Below the pieces are notes generated by a model, which was not told where the DNA came from, did no database searches, and worked only from the letters and a program-made list of their open reading frames with translations. A program made the translations under genes and the position numbers. A stretch of 64,000 nt of DNA from Paraescarpia echinospica (Eukaryota; Annelida; Polychaeta; Sabellida; Siboglinidae): the NCBI GenBank assembly GCA_020002185.1, contig CM034532.1, forward strand, positions 29,474,914-29,538,913. The letters run 5' to 3'. Positions 58,386 to 64,000 of this stretch are shown here, one piece after another; position 1 is the first letter of the stretch, and every line of letters starts with the position of its first letter.

Positions 58386-61300
58386 TTTTATTAATACATT
58401 TAGATGCATAGATCCAAACAATTGCTTTGTGTTTCCTTTTTATTAATACATTTAGATGCATAGATCTAAACAATTGCTTTGTGTTTCCCTTTTATTAATA
58501 CATTTAGATGCATAGATCCAAACAATTGCTTTGTGTTTCCTTTTTATTAATACATTTAGATGCATAGATCCAAACAATTGCTTTGTGTTTCCCTTTTATT
58601 AATACATTTAGATGCATAGATCCAAACAATTGCTTTGTGTTTCCCTTTTATTAATACATTTAGATGCATAGATCCAAACAATTGCTTTGTGTTTCCCTTT
58701 TATTAATACATTTAGATGCATAGATCCAAACAATTGCTTTGTGTTTCCTTTTTATTAATACATTTAGATGCATAGATCCAAACAATTGCTTTGTGTTTCC
58801 TTTTTATTAATACATTTAGATGCATAGATCCAAACAATTGTTTTGTATTTCCCTTTTATTGATACATTTAGAAGCATAGATCCAAACAATTGCTTTGTGT
58901 TTCCCTTTTATTAATACATTTAGATGCATAGATCCAAACAATTGCTTTGTGTTTCCTTTTTATTAATACATTTAGATGCATAGATCCAAACAATTGCTTT
59001 GTGTTTCCTTTTATTAATACATTTAGATGCATAGATCCAAACAATTGCTTTGTGTTTCCTTTTTATTAATACATTTAGATGCATAGATCCAAACAATTGC
59101 TTTGTGTTTCCTTTTTATTAATACATTTAGATGCATAGATCCAAACAATTGCTTTGTGTTTCCCTTTTATTGATACATTTAGATGCATAGATCCAAACAA
59201 TTGCTTTGTGTTTTTATTAATACATTTAGATGCATAGATCCAAACAATTCTTTGTGTTTCCCTTTTATTAATACATTTAGATGCATAGATCCAAACAATT
59301 GCTTTGTGTTTCCCTTTATTAATATACATTTAGATGCATAGATCCAAACAATTGCTTTGTGTTTCCTTTTTATTAATACATTTAGATGCATAGATCCAAA
59401 CAATTGCTTTGTGCTTTATTTAATCCCCATACCATAGATCCAAACAATTGTTTTTGTTTCCTTTTATTAATACATTTAGATGCATAGATCCAAACAATTG
59501 CTTTGTGTTTCCCTTTTATTAATACATTTAGATGCATAGATCCAAACAATTGCTTTGTGTTTCCCTTTTATTAATACATTTAGATGCATAGATCCAAACA
59601 ATTGCTTTGTGTTTCCCTTTTATTAATTTTAGATAGATCCAAACAAATTAATACATTTAGATGCATAGATCCAAACAATTGCTTTGTGTTTCCTTTTATT
59701 AATACAATTAGATGCATAGATCCAAACAATTGCTTTTTTGTTTCCTTTTTATTAATACATTTAGATGCATAGATCCAAACAATTGCTTTGTGTTTCCTTT
59801 TTATTAATACATTTAGATGCATAGATCCAAACAATTGCTTTGTGTTTCCTTTTTATTAATACATTTAGATGCATAGATCCAAACAATTGCTTTGTGTTTC
59901 CCTTTTATTAATACATTTAGATGCATAGATCCAAACAATTGCTTTGTGTTTCCTTTTATTAATACATTTAGATGCATAGATCCAAACAATTGCTTTGTGT
60001 TTCCTTTTTATTAATATATTTAGATGCATAGATCCAAACAATTGCTTTGTGTTTCCTTTTTATTAATATATTTAGATGCATAGATCCAAACAATTGCTTT
60101 GTGTTTCCTTTTTATTAATACATTTAGATGCATAGATCCAAACAATTGCTTTGTGTTTCCCTTTTATTAATACATTTAGATGCATAGATCCAAACAATTG
60201 CTTTGTGTTTCCTTTTTATTAATACATTTAGATGCATAGATCCAAACAATTGCTTTGTGTTTCCTATTTAGATGCATAGATCCAAACAATTGCTTTGTGT
60301 TTCCTTTTTATTAATACATTTAGATGCATAGATCCAAACAATTGCTTTGTGTTTCCTTTTTATTAATACATTTAGATGCATAGATCCAAACAATTGTTTT
60401 GTATTTCCCTTTTATTAATACATTTAGATGCATAGATCCAAACAATTGCTTTGTGTTTCCTTTTATTAATACATTTAGATGCATAGATCCAAACAATTGC
60501 TTTGTGTTTCCTTTTTATTAATATATTTAGATGCATAGATCCAAACAATTGCTTTGTGTTTCCTTTTTATTAATACATTTAGATGCATAGATCCAAACAA
60601 TTGCTTTGTGTTTCCTTTTTATTAATACATTTAGATGCATAGATCCAAACAATTGCTTTGTGTTTCCTTTTTATTAATACATTTAGATGCATAGATCCAA
60701 ACAATTGTTTTGTATTTCCCTTTTATTGATACATTTAGATGCATAGATCCAAACAATTGCTTTGTGTTTCCCTTTTATTAATACATTTAGATGCATAGAT
60801 CCAAACAATTGCTTTGTGTTTCCTTTTTATTAATATATTTAGATGCATAGATCCAAACAATTGCTTTGTGTTTCCTTTTTATTAATACATTTAGATGCAT
60901 AGATCCAAACAATTGCTTTGTGTTTCCTTTTTATTAATACATTTAGATGCATAGATCCAAACAATTGCTTTTTTGTTTCCTTTTTATTAATACATTTAGA
61001 TGCATAGATCCAAACAATTGCTTTGTGTTTCCCTTTTATTAATACATTTAGATGCATAGATCCAAACAATTGCTTTGTGTTTCCTTTTTATTAATACATT
61101 TAGATGCATAGATCCAAACAATTGCTTTGTGTTTCCCTTTTATTAATACATTTAGATGCATAGATCCAAACAATTGCTTTGTGTTTCCCTTTTATTAATA
61201 CATTTAGATGCATAGATCCAAACAATTGCTTTGTGTTTCCTTTTTATTAATATATTTAGATGCATAGATCCAAACAATTGCTTTGTGTTTCCTTTTTATT

Positions 61301-64000
61301 AATACATTTAGATGCATAGATCCAAACAATTGCTTTGTGTTTCCTTTTTATTAATACATTTAGATGCATAGATCCAAACAATTGTTTTGTATTTCCCTTT
61401 TATTGATACATTTAGATGCATAGATCCAAACAATTGCTTTGTGTTTCCCTTTTATTAATACATTTAGATGCATAGATCCAAACAATTGCTTTGTGTTTCC
61501 CTTTTATTAATACATTTAGATGCATAGATCCAAACAATTGCTTTGTGTTTCCTTTTTATTAATACATTTAGATGCATAGATCCAAACAATTGCTTTGTGT
61601 TTCCTTTTTATTAATACATTTAGATGCATAGATCCAAACAATTGTTTTGTATTTCCCTTTTATTGATACATTTAGAAGCATAGATCCAAACAATTGCTTT
61701 GTGTTTCCCTTTTATTAATACATTTAGATGCATAGATCCAAACAATTGCTTTGTGTTTCCTTTTTATTAATACATTTAGATGCATAGATCCAAACAATTG
61801 CTTTGTGTTTCCCTTTTATTAATACATTTAGATGCATAGATCCAAACAATTGCTTTGTGTTTCCCTATTATTAGTACATTTAGATGCATAGATCCAAACA
61901 ATTGCTTTGTGTTTCCCTTTTATTAATACATTTAGATGCGTAGATCCAAACAATTGCTTTGTGTTTCCTTTTTATTAATACATTTAGATGCATAGATCCA
62001 AACAATTGCTTTGTGTTTCCTTTTTATTAATACATTTAGATGCATAGATCCAAACAATTGTTTTGTATTTCCCTTTTATTAATACATTTAGATGCATAGA
62101 TCCAAACAATTGCTTTGTGTTTCCTTTTTATTAATACATTTAGATGCATAGATCCAAACAATTGCTTTGTGTTTCTTTTTATTAATACATTTAGATGCAT
62201 AGATCCAAACAATGTTTTGTAAGCTTCCTTTTTATTAATACATTTAGATGCATGATCCAAACAATTGTTTTGTGTATTTCCTTTATTGATACATTTAGAT
62301 GCATAGATCCAACAATTGCTTTGTGTTTCCTTTTATTAATACATTTAGATGCATAGATCCAAACAATTGCTTTGTGTTTCCTTTTATTAATACATTTAGA
62401 TGCATAGATCCAAACAATTGCTTTTGTGTTTCCTTTTATTAATACATTGATGTATATCCAAACAATTGTTTTGTATTTCCTTTATTGATTACATTTAGAT
62501 GCATAGATCCAAACAATTGCTTTGTGTTTTTATTAATACATTTAGATGCATAGATCCAAACAATTGCTTTGTGTTTCCTTTTTATTAATACATTTAGATG
62601 CATAGATCCAAACAATTGCTTTGTGTTTCCCTTTTATTAATACATTTAGATGCATAGATCCAAACAATTGCTTTGTGTTTCCCTTTTATTAATACATTTA
62701 GATGCATAGATCCAAACAATTGCTTTGTGTTTCCCTTTTATTAATACGTTTAGATGCGTAGATCCAAACAATTGCTTTGTGTTTCCCTTTTATTAATACA
62801 TTTAGATGCATAGATCCAAACAATTGCTTTGTGTTTCCTTTTATTAATACAATTAGATGCATAGATCCAAACAATTGCTTTTTTGTTTCCTTTTTATTAA
62901 TACATTTAGATGCATAGATCCAAACAATTGCTTTGTGTTTCCCTTTTATTAATACATTTAGATGCATAGATCCAAACAATTGCTTTGTGTTTCCTTTTTA
63001 TTAATACATTTAGATGCATAGATCCAAACAATTGCTTTGTGTTTCCCTTTTATTAATACATTTAGATGCATAGATCCAAACAATTGCTTTGTGTTTCCTT
63101 TTTATTAATACATTTAGATGCATAGATCCAAACAATTGCTTTGTGTTTCCTTTTTATTAATACATTTAGATGCATAGATCCAAACAATTGCTTTGTGTTT
63201 CCCTTTTATTAATACATTTAGATGCATAGATCCAAACAATTGCTTTGTGTTTCCCTTTTATTAATACATTTAGATGCATAGATCCAAACAATTGCTTTGT
63301 GTTTCCCTTTTATTAATACATTTAGATGCATAGATCCAAACAATTGCTTTGTGTTTCCTTTTTATTAATACATTTAGATGCATAGATCCAAACAATTGCT
63401 TTGTGTTTCCCTTTTATTAATACATTTAGATGCATAGATCCAAACAATTGCTTTGTGTTTCCTTTTTATTAATATATTTAGATGCATAGATCCAAACAAT
63501 TGCTTTGTGTTTCCTTTTTATTAATATATTTAGATGCATAGATCCAAACAATTGCTTTGTGTTTCCTTTTTATTAATACATTTAGATGCATAGATCCAAA
63601 CAATTGCTTTGTGTTTCCTTTTTATTAATACATTTAGATGCATAGATCCAAACAATTGTTTTGTATTTCCCTTTTATTAATACATTTAGATGCATAGATC
63701 CAAACAATTGCTTTGTGTTTCCCTTTTATTAATACATTTAGATGCATAGATCCAAACAATTGCTTTGTGTTTCCTTTTTATTAATACATTTAGATGCATA
63801 GATCCAAACAATTGCTTTGTGTTTCCTTTTTATTAATACATTTAGATGCATAGATCCAAACAATTGCTTTGTGTTTCCTTTTTATTAATACATTTAGATG
63901 CATAGATCCAAACATTTAGATGCATAGATCCAAACAATTGCTTTGTGTTTCCTTTTTATTAATACATTTAGATGCATAGATCCAAACAATTGCTTTGTGT
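58386..64000. repeat. 52-bp AT-rich satellite, >100 copies, runs off the edge
   Basis: Units of tttagatgcatagatccaaa, caattgctttgtgtttccct and tttattaataca, period 52 bp (51 in copies with one T fewer). Most units are identical or differ by the T/C in the ccttttt/ccctttt junction. A minority variant has gttttgtatttccc. The blocks at 59405-59460, 59620-59665 and 62200-62480 contain truncated or indel-bearing units. The array has no spacers and no coding content. Length and homogeneity fit satellite DNA. Confidence 0.97.

Noticed and set aside
58386..64000. CRISPR-like array
   Set aside because: Units are contiguous 52-bp repeats without unique spacers, and the genome is eukaryotic.

Overview
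This looks like a nuclear contig or scaffold from an invertebrate animal. It has no operons, almost no long non-repetitive open reading frames, spliced-exon signatures, CR1- and L2-type non-LTR retrotransposons with their 3' tails, a tRNA-derived SINE, very many micro- and minisatellites, and one scaffold gap of exactly 1000 N (27038-28037). A SUEL/rhamnose-binding lectin exon and the mix of retroelements fit a lophotrochozoan such as a mollusc, but nothing here identifies the species and I treat that as a guess.

Host genes. The one gene I can support lies on the minus strand. Its first coding exon (11282-11198) encodes a signal peptide, and a SUEL-type lectin half-domain exon (2724-2532) follows after an intron of about 8.5 kb. 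Donor, acceptor and codon phase fit, giving a secreted galactose/rhamnose-binding lectin whose 3' exons would lie below position 2527 or off the left edge. The intron holds a minisatellite, a large nested inverted repeat and three retroelement pieces. A second, unrecognised candidate exon is at 35179-35062 (minus).

Layout. 1-2520: tetranucleotide runs, twelve identical 36-bp repeats, and a diverged direct repeat pair. 2532-11282: the lectin gene, with a ~0.9 kb-armed inverted repeat (3690-4650 / 7623-8565) enclosing a decayed LINE, a CR1 3' end and a GT/CA palindrome. 11.3-22.4 kb: mostly unassigned sequence with 34-bp and 14-bp minisatellites and an inverted repeat pair (12.4/17.2 kb). 22469-23411: a 943-bp palindrome with a tRNA-like segment in each arm. 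23.5-32.6 kb: a near-identical ~3.5 kb sequence on both sides of the gap (probably two unmerged overlapping contigs), containing a 45-bp minisatellite into which a CR1 element has inserted. 32.7-43 kb: SINE, 38-bp and 20-bp minisatellites, a perfect hairpin and an L2 3' end. 43.15-46.8 kb: an almost full-length but broken CR1 element (PHD-like finger plus SGNH esterase ORF1, endonuclease plus RT ORF2). 47-51 kb: LINE, SINE and hAT relics. 52.7-55.3 kb: a decayed element with ~0.5 kb inverted arms around a relic of a multi-copy orphan protein family. 57.5-64 kb: a 45-bp array, then more than 5.6 kb of 52-bp AT-rich satellite that runs off the right edge.

Most long open frames in the window are translations of tandem repeats and I do not call them genes. 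The functional theme is mobile elements: an L2-type LINE and a SINE sharing its 3' tail are both present, and CR1 copies appear in four states from 3' stub to near full length.
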